The notes: generated by a model from the letters alone, not told the origin. Positions 1 to 9,291 are shown, numbered from the stretch's first letter. The stretch is DNA of 64,000 nucleotides from Saprospiraceae bacterium (GCA_020629515.1 JAHDDE010000016.1:1-64000), one strand, 5' to 3'. A program made the numbers and translations.

Positions 1-106
1 ATGTCTCATTTTCCATACTATTGGTATTAATATTTAGGCAAAATAACTCATGCGCATATTAAATTATAATATTTATTTGAACATAACACAACAGATCGTT
101 TAATAC

Positions 107-144
107 AAAAAAAAGAGATCGGAAAAGAGCAACGATCCGATCTC
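107..144 (-). terminator. Rho-independent terminator, minus strand
   Basis: A perfect 9-bp stem, GAGATCGGA (115-123) and TCCGATCTC (136-144), is flanked on the plus strand by eight A residues (107-114), which read as a U8 tract on the minus strand. There is no minus-strand protein gene just upstream of it, so it must end a non-coding transcript; it fits the 6S-like RNA. Confidence 0.75.
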
Positions 145-298
145 CTATTCATAGATTAAACCAAAGAATTAAATTAATTCCAAATGGTTTGAGGTTACTT
201 ATATGACAATCGTATGCGCTGTAACCCTCTCGAGATATATGTCGGCATTTTGTCATTTGATCAATTTGCTTTTTATTATGCACTACGTACAAGGAGTC
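107..298 (-). ncRNA. Candidate 6S-like regulatory RNA
   Basis: On the minus strand this stretch folds into one long irregular hairpin followed by an intrinsic terminator. The 5' end (CUCCU, 296-292) pairs with AGGAG (146-142). Inside, CAUA and AAA/AAAG segments near 270-280 pair with UAUG, UUU and CUUU near 151-167, CAAAUG (259-254) pairs with CAUUUG (186-181), and the apical stem is GAGGGUUAC (229-221) with GUAACCUC (198-191). A long hairpin with internal bulges, about 190 nt long, whose 5' end lies right after a promoter-like element and which ends in a U-tract is the layout of 6S RNA, and a 6S-Flavo family is known in Bacteroidota. I matched the architecture only, not a remembered consensus. 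It could also be another small RNA. Confidence 0.5.
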
Positions 299-300
299 TT

Positions 301-328
301 TTAAATTATTTTTTTCTTCAGGATGCAA
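301..328 (-). promoter_or_regulatory. Putative promoter of the 6S-like RNA
   Basis: On the minus strand a TTG (328-326) is followed after 17 nt by TAATTTAA (308-301), close to the Bacteroidota -33 TTG / -7 TAnnTTTG pattern. The predicted start, a few bases downstream, falls at the 5' edge of the closing stem of the RNA at about 296. The last two bases of the -7 element do not match the consensus. Confidence 0.4.
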
Positions 329-373
329 CCTATCTTAGAGCATGAGTGTCCTTAAGACAGAAAACCTTTTAGT

Positions 374-928
374 TTGCCAGAAACTATCATAGATACGAGA
401 AAAGAGCTAATTGAAGCTTGCAAATCGGGCAACCGATATGCACAAAAAAAGCTCTATGAAGACTACTGTGATGCCATGTATACTGTATGTTATAGAATGG
501 TTCAAAATCATGACGACGCTAGTGATATATTACAAAATGCCTTCATCAGTATCTTTAATAACATAGACAAATTCAAGTATGAAAGTACCCCTGGAGCTTG
601 GATAAAAAGAATAGTGGTCAACCACTGCATGAATCACTTCAGGGGTCGCAAAGTACAATATGAAGAATTGAAAGACTATGACGCTGCCGATGAAGAAGCC
701 CCGATAGAAATAGGGCCAGAACTATTGGAAATAAATGCGATCAAAAAAGCTATAAATAGTCTCTCAGATGGATATAGAAGTGTAGTAAATCTCTACCTCA
801 TCGAAGGATATGACCACAAGGAGATCGCTCAGATATTAGGGATCACAGAGAATACTTCTAAAACACAATACCACAGAGCAAAGAAAAAGTTGAGGCAACT
901 ATTAGAAGAGTACAAAATAGCATGTTAA
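374..928 (+). CDS. ECF-type RNA polymerase sigma factor
   Basis: A 184-aa sigma-70 family protein of the ECF type. Region 2 lies at about residues 25-90 (YCDAMYTVCYRM, then DDASDILQNAFISIF) and region 4 at about 127-180 with the helix-turn-helix GYDHKEIAQILGITENT and a basic tail. The start is TTG: the frame is closed upstream by TAA at 353 and offers no ATG before residue 35, which would cut into region 2. It overlaps the following anti-sigma gene by a few bases, so the two are co-translated. The length and two-domain layout are normal for the family. The target regulon is unknown but probably includes its own operon. Confidence 0.92.
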   Translation: MPETIIDTRKELIEACKSGNRYAQKKLYEDYCDAMYTVCYRMVQNHDDASDILQNAFISIFNNIDKFKYESTPGAWIKRIVVNHCMNHFRGRKVQYEELKDYDAADEEAPIEIGPELLEINAIKKAINSLSDGYRSVVNLYLIEGYDHKEIAQILGITENTSKTQYHRAKKKLRQLLEEYKIAC

Positions 929-1494
929 TAGTGATGAATAACAATAGTAGAGACGAACTAAAGGATTTTATTCAGAAGAATCGAGGCGCTTTTGAAGAAT
1001 TAAAAGCGCCAACAAATCTATGGGATCAGATAGAACCTAACTTAGACCCTAATCCTAAGAAAGATCATACCTGGCAAAAGGGACTCATGATTGGATTATT
1101 GTTGGCGATTGCAGCTTTTGTCATAGGCTATACCATGGCAGGACAAGATGACCACATAGGTGAAGAGCTCAACTACCAAAAAGAGGCCCTTGAGTTTGCC
1201 AGTCTTCCTGACTTCGAGGAGACGCAGCAATATTATGAGACGCAAGTCCATCAAGTGTGGAATGAAATACAACTCGTAGGTTATGATGAATCTATAGCTA
1301 ATGATCTGGAACTATTGAATCAGAATGATCAAGAACTTCAAGAGGAGTTGAAAGAAGCTGAAGGCATATATAAAGAACATATCCTCCAGGCGATGATACA
1401 AAATCAACAGATCAAACTCAATTTATTAATGAGTGTTTTGAATGAACTACAAGAATCAGAACAACAAAAACAAAGAAAACATGAAATCATATAA
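922..1494 (+). CDS. Probable membrane anti-sigma factor
   Basis: A 190-aa protein with a soluble N-terminal part (about 1-52), one transmembrane helix (about 55-73, GLMIGLLLAIAAFVIGY) and a long charged, probably coiled-coil C-terminal part. A small single-span protein overlapping the stop of an ECF sigma gene is the usual arrangement for a cognate anti-sigma factor, with the N-terminus binding sigma in the cytoplasm and the C-terminus sensing in the periplasm. I do not see a zinc-binding HxxxCxxC motif. ATG 922 is used here; the ATG at 934 is an alternative. The function is inferred from topology and context. Confidence 0.7.
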   Translation: MLIVMNNNSRDELKDFIQKNRGAFEELKAPTNLWDQIEPNLDPNPKKDHTWQKGLMIGLLLAIAAFVIGYTMAGQDDHIGEELNYQKEALEFASLPDFEETQQYYETQVHQVWNEIQLVGYDESIANDLELLNQNDQELQEELKEAEGIYKEHILQAMIQNQQIKLNLLMSVLNELQESEQQKQRKHEII

Positions 1495-2593
1495 TTATAT
1501 ATTAACACTAATCCTCCTTATCATAGGATCAGGAGAATCGTTAGCCAATAAGGAATTGCAAGAATACCGCAAGACTATCAGTGAAGACTTTCAAGTAAAT
1601 GAAGGAACTGATCTATATATCGAAAATAAATATGGTAATATCGATATCGAAACGGCTGACCAAAATACAATACATATCGATGTAGAAATCATCGTAGAGG
1701 CGCGAAATCAAGAGCGGGCGGATGATATCATGAGCAAGATTGATATATCATTTGATAATAGCGGAAATAGAGTACAGGCTAAAACCAATTATGACTTTGG
1801 CAATAGTTGGAAATGGGGTAAAAAATCAGAGAGCTATAAAGTCCACTACAAGATTACTATGCCAAAGAATATCGATCTAAATCTCACCAATAAGTATGGT
1901 GATATATCAGTAACAGATGTTAATGGAGACGTATATCTATATCTCAAATATGGCAGTGGTCACATGCAAGATGTAGGTGGAGATATGGAAGCTAACTTAG
2001 GATATGTCAACAGTTTCGATATGGGCAACATAGGTGGAGATTTGGAATTGGATATGGCATACAGTCACTTCAGTGTAGAAGACATCAATGATGTAGACAT
2101 TACTTCAAAATACTCACATATTGATATGGCTCATGCTAAAGAGATAGACCTAACCAGTAAATACGATAAATACACTATAGAAAGTGCCCTATCGATCCAG
2201 AATGATGGAAAGTATGATGAATTCAAAATAGGTTATGTAGAGTCATTTGAGATTGACACCAAGTATACACATATACGGATTGAGGAACTGGTTCATAGTG
2301 GTACATTTTATACAGGATATGGCGGAATCAAAATTCGCAAATTAGGCGCAGAATTTAAGTCCATTATTATAGACAGCAACTATACTGGAGTCAACATAGG
2401 TCTGTCAGGCCCTACTCGACTTAACTTAGATACCGAATATGTATACCCAGACTTACCAGATGATCTAACCTTCAGCTATAAGGAAAGAGATGGTAAAGAA
2501 TTCAAACTACAAGGATTTTATAAATCTAAAAACAGCGGAATCATAGAAGCCGAAATGAAATATGGCAACTTGGATATTCGAGAAAAATATTAA
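1481..2593 (+). CDS. Secreted DUF4097-type beta-helix protein
   Basis: An exported protein of 370 aa with signal peptide MKSYNYILTLILLIIGSG. The ATG at 1481, overlapping the end of the anti-sigma gene, is preferred to an in-frame ATG at 1442 because it puts the signal peptide at the N-terminus. The mature part is built of short repeats with a recurring KYG/KYS/KYD core (KYGNIDIET, KYGDISV, KYGSGHM, KYSHIDM, KYDEFKI, KYTHIRI, GYGGIKI, KYGNLDI), as expected for a DUF4097-like right-handed beta-helix. As third gene of the sigma/anti-sigma operon it probably acts in the envelope, perhaps as part of the stress signal or response. No enzymatic motif is visible. Confidence 0.75.
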   Translation: MKSYNYILTLILLIIGSGESLANKELQEYRKTISEDFQVNEGTDLYIENKYGNIDIETADQNTIHIDVEIIVEARNQERADDIMSKIDISFDNSGNRVQAKTNYDFGNSWKWGKKSESYKVHYKITMPKNIDLNLTNKYGDISVTDVNGDVYLYLKYGSGHMQDVGGDMEANLGYVNSFDMGNIGGDLELDMAYSHFSVEDINDVDITSKYSHIDMAHAKEIDLTSKYDKYTIESALSIQNDGKYDEFKIGYVESFEIDTKYTHIRIEELVHSGTFYTGYGGIKIRKLGAEFKSIIIDSNYTGVNIGLSGPTRLNLDTEYVYPDLPDDLTFSYKERDGKEFKLQGFYKSKNSGIIEAEMKYGNLDIREKY

Positions 2594-2626
2594 TCACCCA
2601 ATATTGCATGGATCTTAAATAATATA

Positions 2627-2666
2627 AGATGCAGATACCACAAAAAGGTATCTGCATCTTTTTTTT
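2627..2666 (+). terminator. Rho-independent terminator of the sigma operon
   Basis: A perfect 13-bp stem, AGATGCAGATACC (2627-2639) and GGTATCTGCATCT (2647-2659), with a 7-nt loop, runs into eight T residues. It ends the plus-strand ECF operon just before the convergent cyclase gene. Confidence 0.9.
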
Positions 2667-2700
2667 GGAGTCATGATAAAGAGAATTTTACTCTTTACAT

Positions 2701-4497
2701 CTAAGTTTTAACATAGTACATATTGATATTCGTCCTATTCTTTATATCGATCTCCCCTCTAAACTCAAAATCAAAACTGTCTTTGATAAAATCATAGGTA
2801 GACTGAGATAAATTGATGCTATTAGCTGCTGCATGACTTTCCATTCTTGAAGCTACATTGACAGTATCTCCCCAGATATCATAAGCAAACTTTTTAGAAC
2901 CTACTACACCTGCCACTACAGGGCCTGTATGTATACCTACACGGACATCAAAACACACCTCGTTTTTTTCATTTTCTTTAACCTCATTGATGATATCAAT
3001 AATTTCTATGGCAGCATGAATCATCCTAAATGCATGATCTTCACTCGGATATGGTAGCCCGCATACACACAGATAAGCATCTCCTACTGTCTTGATCTTT
3101 TCTATATCATACTTGTCCATTATATTATCAAATTTGCTGAAGTAGAAGTCCACTCTTTCGACAAGCTTTTCTGGCGGCATATTCTCCGCATGCTTAGAAA
3201 AACTCACAAAGTCAGTAAACATGACCGTGACCGATTCAAATCTTTTCGCCTTTACTTGTCCATATAGTTTCAACTCTTCAGCCGTTTCTTGTGGCAATAT
3301 ATTGAGCAGTAACTCTTCAGATCGATTTTTCTCTTCATTGATTATAGAGCTTGTTTTAGCGATATATCTATATCGCATGTATAAGCCCAGCGCTAATAAG
3401 CCAATAGACAACCCAACTATGACACTCGCTATTAGTCCTATTTTTTGGGATTGTTGTTTCTCTCTCAATAGATCTACTTCAAGTTGTTTTTGTGAAATCT
3501 CAAAATCAGCACGAAGTCGAGAAGTCTCTTTGACCATAGCTATATTATTGACACTATCTCTATAGGCCACAAAATTCTTATAGGAGTTTAGCGCTTTTGC
3601 ATGATCCATGTTGACCATGTGAATCTGATACAGTTTGTAATTGGCATCACTTATTTCTTGCTTTAAACCATATTTATAAGCCAATGCTTCACTTCTTTTG
3701 GCAAATTTTAAAGCCAACAAACTGTTGCCCTTTTCCAAATAAATATCTGATAAAGAATTGAGGTAGATACATATTGGATAATAATCCTCTATTTTTTCCA
3801 GGATATGGACAGCCTCATTAATCTTAATCTCGGCCATCTCAGTTAACCCTTTTTGGGCATTCACAAGTCCAATATTTCCTAAATTATACGCTTTGCCTAA
3901 TTCATAATTAAGCTTATCGAAAATCTCTCCAGAGGTCAAAAAGTATACTAACGCCGAATCCAATAATCCATCATTGATATATTCATCCCCAAGATTGAGC
4001 ATTGCAGAGGCCACATTCAATGAATCACTCTCTTCAATTAATATATCAATACCTTTTTTATAATAATTCACTGCGTCATCATGACTCTCCATCACAGAAT
4101 AGATATCTGCAATCGTAATTTGTGTTAATCCAAAGTCTCTTTTTAACCCATGAGATAACGCAACTTCAGAAGCTGTAAATAAAGCTTCAAGTGCCTCTGC
4201 AAGATTCCCCTTTAATTTTTGAGCCCGTCCTATTTGGAGGTATCCAGAAATGATATAGCTTATAGAATCTAAACTTAGAGCTTCGCTTACGAGCTGATTA
4301 CTATAATAAAGTTTATCGTCTGGATTATTGTGTTCATCAGATAGCTGTTTTAACACAACCAATCTTTTGGATAGATTAGTTTGTTCATTCACTAATACTG
4401 TGGCAAGACTATCTAATTGATCAATATTATACCCAAATAATGCTATTGGTATCACTGAACACACAACTACTAAATGGAAGAAGACTCTACCTATCAT
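2701..4497 (-). CDS. TPR-containing membrane adenylyl cyclase (class III)
   Basis: A signal-anchor or signal peptide (MIGRVFFHLVVV) is followed by a TPR-rich periplasmic region (about 50-330), a coiled segment, a transmembrane helix (about 350-375) and a cytoplasmic class III cyclase domain (about 422-598). Metal-binding Asp429 (FTDF) and Asp473 (GDAYL), adenine-selecting Lys469 (KTVGD) and Asp540 (YDIWGD), and transition-state Asn547/Arg551 (NVASR) are all present, so it should be active and make cAMP from ATP. The ATG at 4497 is chosen over an upstream TTG at 4506. It lies 27 bp after a secreted-protein gene on the same strand, a likely operon. The TPR sensor suggests control by a protein or peptide partner; the ligand is unknown. 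Confidence 0.88.
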   Translation of the reverse strand: MIGRVFFHLVVVCSVIPIALFGYNIDQLDSLATVLVNEQTNLSKRLVVLKQLSDEHNNPDDKLYYSNQLVSEALSLDSISYIISGYLQIGRAQKLKGNLAEALEALFTASEVALSHGLKRDFGLTQITIADIYSVMESHDDAVNYYKKGIDILIEESDSLNVASAMLNLGDEYINDGLLDSALVYFLTSGEIFDKLNYELGKAYNLGNIGLVNAQKGLTEMAEIKINEAVHILEKIEDYYPICIYLNSLSDIYLEKGNSLLALKFAKRSEALAYKYGLKQEISDANYKLYQIHMVNMDHAKALNSYKNFVAYRDSVNNIAMVKETSRLRADFEISQKQLEVDLLREKQQSQKIGLIASVIVGLSIGLLALGLYMRYRYIAKTSSIINEEKNRSEELLLNILPQETAEELKLYGQVKAKRFESVTVMFTDFVSFSKHAENMPPEKLVERVDFYFSKFDNIMDKYDIEKIKTVGDAYLCVCGLPYPSEDHAFRMIHAAIEIIDIINEVKENEKNEVCFDVRVGIHTGPVVAGVVGSKKFAYDIWGDTVNVASRMESHAAANSINLSQSTYDFIKDSFDFEFRGEIDIKNRTNINMYYVKT

Positions 4498-4524
4498 GAT
4501 AACCAATAGAAGTACCTTGTCTTG

Positions 4525-4965
4525 TTAATTCTTTATGACAATTTTTGGATCAATTACAAAAGAACCCTTTCCCTTTACTTTAAACTTAATAGAGTATTTC
4601 TCAGATTGACCAACAGCCCCAGCCACTACCGTACCTCTAATGACATCACCTTGTCTATTGATCTTCTCTTTTCTAAATAGATTGCGGCCTCTTTCATATT
4701 TCATATTGATCAATTCTAATTCCCTCGGATTTTCGTCAACTGCATTAATCTCCCACTTAACCTCATCTCCCAAACGGACCTCTATACTGAAGTCTTCGTT
4801 TGATACATTGTCTGGCTGACCAAAATCGCAAGTTTCTTCTACATTGCTTTTTTTGATCTCCGCAGTATTTACATTTAAGATAATCGTATGAGTAGTCTGA
4901 CTAAAGCCCTCTTTAACTGAAGAGCAAAATAATAACCCGAGTAAACAATAGGATAGTAATTTCAT
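4525..4965 (-). CDS. Secreted protein of unknown function, cyclase operon
   Basis: A 146-aa protein with a clear signal peptide (MKLLSYCLLGLLFCSSVKEG, then FSQ). The mature part is rich in beta-prone sequence and alternates hydrophobic and charged residues, which suggests a small beta-sandwich, but I recognise no family and see no metal-binding set. It is the first gene of a probable two-gene unit with the membrane adenylyl cyclase, whose TPR region would be in the same compartment, so an accessory or ligand role is possible but only inferred. Confidence 0.65.
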   Translation of the reverse strand: MKLLSYCLLGLLFCSSVKEGFSQTTHTIILNVNTAEIKKSNVEETCDFGQPDNVSNEDFSIEVRLGDEVKWEINAVDENPRELELINMKYERGRNLFRKEKINRQGDVIRGTVVAGAVGQSEKYSIKFKVKGKGSFVIDPKIVIKN

Positions 4966-5105
4966 TTTTGATTGATTGTATATTATGAGTGATAATTAAA
5001 GATACTCTTTATTAATAGATAGTAAAGTGCGCAATTCTAAATTAAACAAATCATAAAACCAATCCTTAGCTTGGAGCAATTGCTACGAAGCCTCATTTTT
5101 GTGAT

Positions 5106-6359
5106 ATGAGAGCTATTATTATCCTGTTATTATTTTACACCGTTGGCTTATCAAGTCAAGATGACTTGATATATGATGACTTTGTATATATGCCTCATAT
5201 CAAAAGTGTTAAGTTTCATCATGTCGGACTATTAACCTCAACACCGATACTTGATTTGAACTCAAGAGGCCAATTGATATTAAGATTTGACGATATACTC
5301 GGAGGAGATATTGACTATAACTATAAAATCATACACTGCGATAAAGATTGGAATCAATCCCAGTTAGACGAGTTAGAATACATCAGTGGGTTCAATGATG
5401 AAGAAATCGATACATGGTCCTACTCTAATGGAACTCAAATTGATTATACCCAATATGAACTTCGCATCCCTAACGAAGATGTACAACCCACGCTCAGTGG
5501 TAATTATCTGCTCGTTGTCTACGAAGATGATACTAAAGATCTCATATTGAGCAGAAGATTTATGGTGGTCGAAGGACAAGTAAAAGTCGAGGCAGAAGTG
5601 CGTCGAGCCGCAGTAGCCAATAAGATAAAAAGCCATCATCAAATTACCTTAAGTATCAACTTTGAGGATTATGATATCCCCAATCCTCAAAGAGAGGTAT
5701 TCATTTCCATATTGCAAAATGGTCGCTGGGATAATGCCATAAACAATGTGCAACCCATTTTCGTATCAGGGTTTAATATGCAATTTGATATCGCCAATAG
5801 ATTAATATTCGGTGGCGGTAAAGAATTCAGATTTGCTGATCTAAGAAGTATCCGATATCCAGGATATGGGGTCAACTCGATAGATCGACATAAAGATCAT
5901 ATTGATGTCCTATTAGCCTTGGATAAAAGCAGGTATAACAGTCTTTTGTTTGATTATGATGATCTCAATGGCAATTTTGTTATAGAAAACAAAGATCAAT
6001 CAGATGACGAATTAACTGGTCAGTATGTGGATACTCATTTCACCCTTCTTGATAAAAATCCTAATCTGCAAGATGATGTTTATGTGATAGGTAAATTCAC
6101 CGATTGGCAATGCTTAAGTGAGAATAGACTTGTGTATGACACCACATATCAGAGCTATATAGGTTCCCTCCTTCTCAAGCAGGGCTACTATGATTATCAG
6201 TATGTACGTAAAAATAAAGAAGGGGTGATCGATTATGACCACTATGAAGGAAATCTCTTTGACACCGAGAATGACTATATGATATTAGTCTATTATCGAT
6301 CTTTTAATAATAGATATGATAGATTGATAGGGGCGAGAGTGATATCTTCTCAATTTTAG
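5106..6359 (+). CDS. Type IX secretion system plug protein (DUF5103)
   Basis: A 417-aa exported protein (signal peptide MRAIIILLLFYTVGLSSQ). The N-terminal part (about 30-150) with a GQLILRFDDI-type strand and YNYKIIHCDKDWNQSQL, the middle FADLRSIRYPGYGVNSIDRH and the C-terminal YVIGKFTDWQ / GYYDYQYV carbohydrate-module-like segment match the DUF5103 family. Members of that family were identified as the plug that closes the SprA translocon of the T9SS. Length is typical. It stands alone on the plus strand, with 146 bp to the divergent cyclase-operon gene and 117 bp to tolC. Other T9SS core genes are not in the window. Confidence 0.85.
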   Translation: MRAIIILLLFYTVGLSSQDDLIYDDFVYMPHIKSVKFHHVGLLTSTPILDLNSRGQLILRFDDILGGDIDYNYKIIHCDKDWNQSQLDELEYISGFNDEEIDTWSYSNGTQIDYTQYELRIPNEDVQPTLSGNYLLVVYEDDTKDLILSRRFMVVEGQVKVEAEVRRAAVANKIKSHHQITLSINFEDYDIPNPQREVFISILQNGRWDNAINNVQPIFVSGFNMQFDIANRLIFGGGKEFRFADLRSIRYPGYGVNSIDRHKDHIDVLLALDKSRYNSLLFDYDDLNGNFVIENKDQSDDELTGQYVDTHFTLLDKNPNLQDDVYVIGKFTDWQCLSENRLVYDTTYQSYIGSLLLKQGYYDYQYVRKNKEGVIDYDHYEGNLFDTENDYMILVYYRSFNNRYDRLIGARVISSQF

Positions 6360-6476
6360 TGTAACTCTCTTATGATAATTAGTGTCATTTATCTATGATA
6401 GCGCATTTTTCATATAAATAGTTATTCAACCTTCTGTGTTAAACCTACTTTTATTGCTCTGATAATTTATCTAATT

Positions 6477-7901
6477 ATGAAAAAAACAAGTCTCTACTTA
6501 TTATTAGTTCTTTTTACTGCACAATCGTCAATTGCTCAAGAAGAATGGTCACTCAATAAATGCATACAATATGCTGTTGAAAACAGCTTTGATATGTATC
6601 AATCCAATATCGATATTAGGAGAGCCGAAATAAATACAGAACAGAGTGAAAATCAACGCTTGCCAAGTCTTAATGCTGGCACTAATGCGTCGTGGAATTT
6701 TGGTCGATCTATAGATCCAACCAGTAATGAATTTATCACCACAACATTTTTCTCTAATGGGTACTCTTTGAATACTGGAATATCTCTATATGAAGGAGGA
6801 CGAATTAAAAATGGTATCAAGCAAAGTGAGGCACTCGAAAAAGTCTCAGAGGCAGGGCGAGACGGAATGATCAATCTGATCACTATTAACACAGTTAGTG
6901 CGTTTTTTGAAATCTTATTCGCTGAAGACAACCTTCAAAATGTATCTGTTCAGCTGAAGTCTATTCAAGATCAGATAGATCAGATGAATAAATTAGTTGA
7001 GGCTGGGAGTAGAGCAAAATTTGAATTATATGACCTTGAGGCACAACTGGCCACATCAGAACAGGATCACACAATAGCACAAAATCGCATAGACTTAGCT
7101 TACCTAAATCTTAAAGCGATACTCAATTTACCTTCAGACTTTGACATGACTCTTAAAAAGCCTGATTTTGAGCAAGGAGTTTATAGTAATCTTGATTTAA
7201 TTTCAATAGAGGAGGCATATGAGAGAGCCATAGAATTTCAACCATTGTCAAGACAATTAGATCATCAGATAGAAGCAGCTTCAATTGGTATAGATCTAGC
7301 TAAGTCAGCTTATTATCCCACTGTAGGTTTTGGTGGAAGTTTAGCTACCAATTTTAGTAACCAAGCCAAATTAATTGATGGATTCAGCACACAACTTATT
7401 AATTCTGATGTATTGATTAATAATCAACCTGCTGTTATCTCAGCAGAACAGTCTATACCAATACTATCTAATAGCCCTTATGGGACCCAGATAAGCGATA
7501 ACTTTGGTTATGGATTTGGATTTAACTTGAGCATCCCAATCTATAATAGAGGAGCCACAAAGGCTAACGTGCATCGCGCTCAATTAGATCTTGAAAACCT
7601 ACAAACTGAGAAAAGTAAAACTAATGTAAATCTCAAAAATGACTTGATGCAGCTTATCACAGATGCTAAAGCTGCAAGAAGAAGTCTTGAGGCATCCGAA
7701 AAAACCTTAAAGGCCAGAGAAGTGGCCTATGCTAATGCTCAAAAAAGATATGATTTAGGAGCTATTAACTCTTATGAATATATCAGTATACAAGATCAAG
7801 TCAATACTGCTAAGACTAATTTCTTGCTTTCTAAGTATGATTATATATTAAAGGTCAAACTATTGGATTACTTTCAAGGATATCCCGTAGGTTTGGATTA
7901 G
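6477..7901 (+). CDS. TolC-family outer-membrane efflux channel
   Basis: A 474-aa protein with signal peptide (MKKTSLYLLLVLFTAQSSIA) and two tandem OEP repeats. The first contains WSLNKCIQYAVENS and AVENS-type helices at about 25-230, the second SIEEAYERAIEFQP and KAREVAYANAQKRYDLG at about 250-460. This is the outer-membrane channel of a tripartite exporter. The adaptor gene follows 28 bp downstream. Length and layout are normal for the family. Confidence 0.93.
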   Translation: MKKTSLYLLLVLFTAQSSIAQEEWSLNKCIQYAVENSFDMYQSNIDIRRAEINTEQSENQRLPSLNAGTNASWNFGRSIDPTSNEFITTTFFSNGYSLNTGISLYEGGRIKNGIKQSEALEKVSEAGRDGMINLITINTVSAFFEILFAEDNLQNVSVQLKSIQDQIDQMNKLVEAGSRAKFELYDLEAQLATSEQDHTIAQNRIDLAYLNLKAILNLPSDFDMTLKKPDFEQGVYSNLDLISIEEAYERAIEFQPLSRQLDHQIEAASIGIDLAKSAYYPTVGFGGSLATNFSNQAKLIDGFSTQLINSDVLINNQPAVISAEQSIPILSNSPYGTQISDNFGYGFGFNLSIPIYNRGATKANVHRAQLDLENLQTEKSKTNVNLKNDLMQLITDAKAARRSLEASEKTLKAREVAYANAQKRYDLGAINSYEYISIQDQVNTAKTNFLLSKYDYILKVKLLDYFQGYPVGLD

Positions 7902-7929
7902 TAAAATATAGATCTCAAATACAAAACGA

Positions 7930-9291
7930 ATGGCTAAGAAAAAAAAGTCGGGAAGGAGAAAATGGTTAATTCTCATTCTGTTACTGATCATTGCTGCTAT
8001 AGCAGCCTATGTTTTCTACAAGAAACAAACTGCTCCAAAAGGAGAAGAAGTTGAAACCGCCTCTACAGAAATTAGGACGATAAAAGAAACCGTATCTGCT
8101 AGTGGACGTATATATCCAGAGACAGAAGTGATCATCAGCTCAGATGTATCAGGAGAGATCGTCGAATTATATGTCGAGGAAGGTGATTCTGTAGTACTTG
8201 GTCAAACATTGCTTAGGATAGATCCAGAAGCGTATATGTCTACTGTAGAAAGAGGTGAGGCCAATTTGAATAATGCTAAATCGAATCTATCTACATCTAA
8301 AGCTCAAATCGAAACCAATAGAGCTCAAAAAGTAGAATTAGAAACAAATCTCAAACAAGCCATGAGAGTACATGATCGTAACAAAGAATTGTTTAGCGAT
8401 GGTGTTATCTCTCAGGTTCAATTCGACGAAAGCTTAGCGCAAGTAGAATCCCTGCAAGCCAGTATATCATCGGCAGAGGCCGGCATACGTGCAGCCACTG
8501 AAAGTGCTAAAGCTGCTGAATATACAGTCCTTAGTTCTGAAGCTTCTTTAAAAGAGATGCGGACTAATCTAAAAAGGACTACTATAAAAGCCCCTACAGC
8601 TGGTGTCATATCAAGTCTCTCAGTAGAAAAAGGTGAGAGGGTGGTTGGAACCGCTCAGATGGCAGGTACCGAAATAATGCGTATCTCAGATCTATCAACT
8701 ATGGAAGCACAGGTAGAGGTCACTGAAAATGATATATTGAAAGTAGCTCTTGGTGATATGACAAGCATCGAAGTTGATGCATATATTGATAGAAAATTTG
8801 ATGGAGTAGTAACAGAAATAGCTAATTCAGCGGCTAATGTAGCATCGGGTACCAGCGCAAGTCTTAATACCGATCAGGTCACCAACTTTATCGTTAAAAT
8901 AAGACTCAACACAGCTTCTTATCAAGATCTGTTATCCAGTCAATCCGGACACAAATATCCGTTCAGACCTGGTATGTCTGCATCTGTTGATATCATCACA
9001 GATGTCAAGGAAGATGTCTTAGCTGTCCCAATCCAAGCCGTATCGATGAGGGACATAAGTGGAGAAAAGGAAGATGAAAAGTTTCAGGAAGTAGTATTCT
9101 TATATGAAGCTGATTCAGCACGAATGGTTCATGTCACTACAGGAATTCAAGATGATGAATTTATCCATATCACAGAAGGTCTTGAAAAAGATATAGAAAT
9201 CGTTTCTGGACCCTATTCTGCTCTTTCCAAGATACTAAAAAATGGAACCGAATTGAGGATGAAAGAAGATGATAAGTCAAAAGAAGAGTAA
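7930..9291 (+). CDS. MacA/HlyD-type periplasmic adaptor
   Basis: A 453-aa membrane-fusion protein. A basic start (MAKKKKSGRRKW) leads into one transmembrane helix (about 13-30), a split lipoyl domain (IYVEEGDS-like LYVEEGDSVVLGQTLLRIDP and TTIKAPTAGVISSL), a long coiled-coil hairpin (about 90-200), and beta-barrel and membrane-proximal domains (GMSASVDIITD). It would bridge an inner-membrane pump to the TolC homologue just upstream. No inner-membrane pump follows: the next gene, which overlaps by 23 bp, is a glycosyltransferase. The ABC permease normally found after such adaptors must be elsewhere or lost. Confidence 0.92.
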   Translation: MAKKKKSGRRKWLILILLLIIAAIAAYVFYKKQTAPKGEEVETASTEIRTIKETVSASGRIYPETEVIISSDVSGEIVELYVEEGDSVVLGQTLLRIDPEAYMSTVERGEANLNNAKSNLSTSKAQIETNRAQKVELETNLKQAMRVHDRNKELFSDGVISQVQFDESLAQVESLQASISSAEAGIRAATESAKAAEYTVLSSEASLKEMRTNLKRTTIKAPTAGVISSLSVEKGERVVGTAQMAGTEIMRISDLSTMEAQVEVTENDILKVALGDMTSIEVDAYIDRKFDGVVTEIANSAANVASGTSASLNTDQVTNFIVKIRLNTASYQDLLSSQSGHKYPFRPGMSASVDIITDVKEDVLAVPIQAVSMRDISGEKEDEKFQEVVFLYEADSARMVHVTTGIQDDEFIHITEGLEKDIEIVSGPYSALSKILKNGTELRMKEDDKSKEE

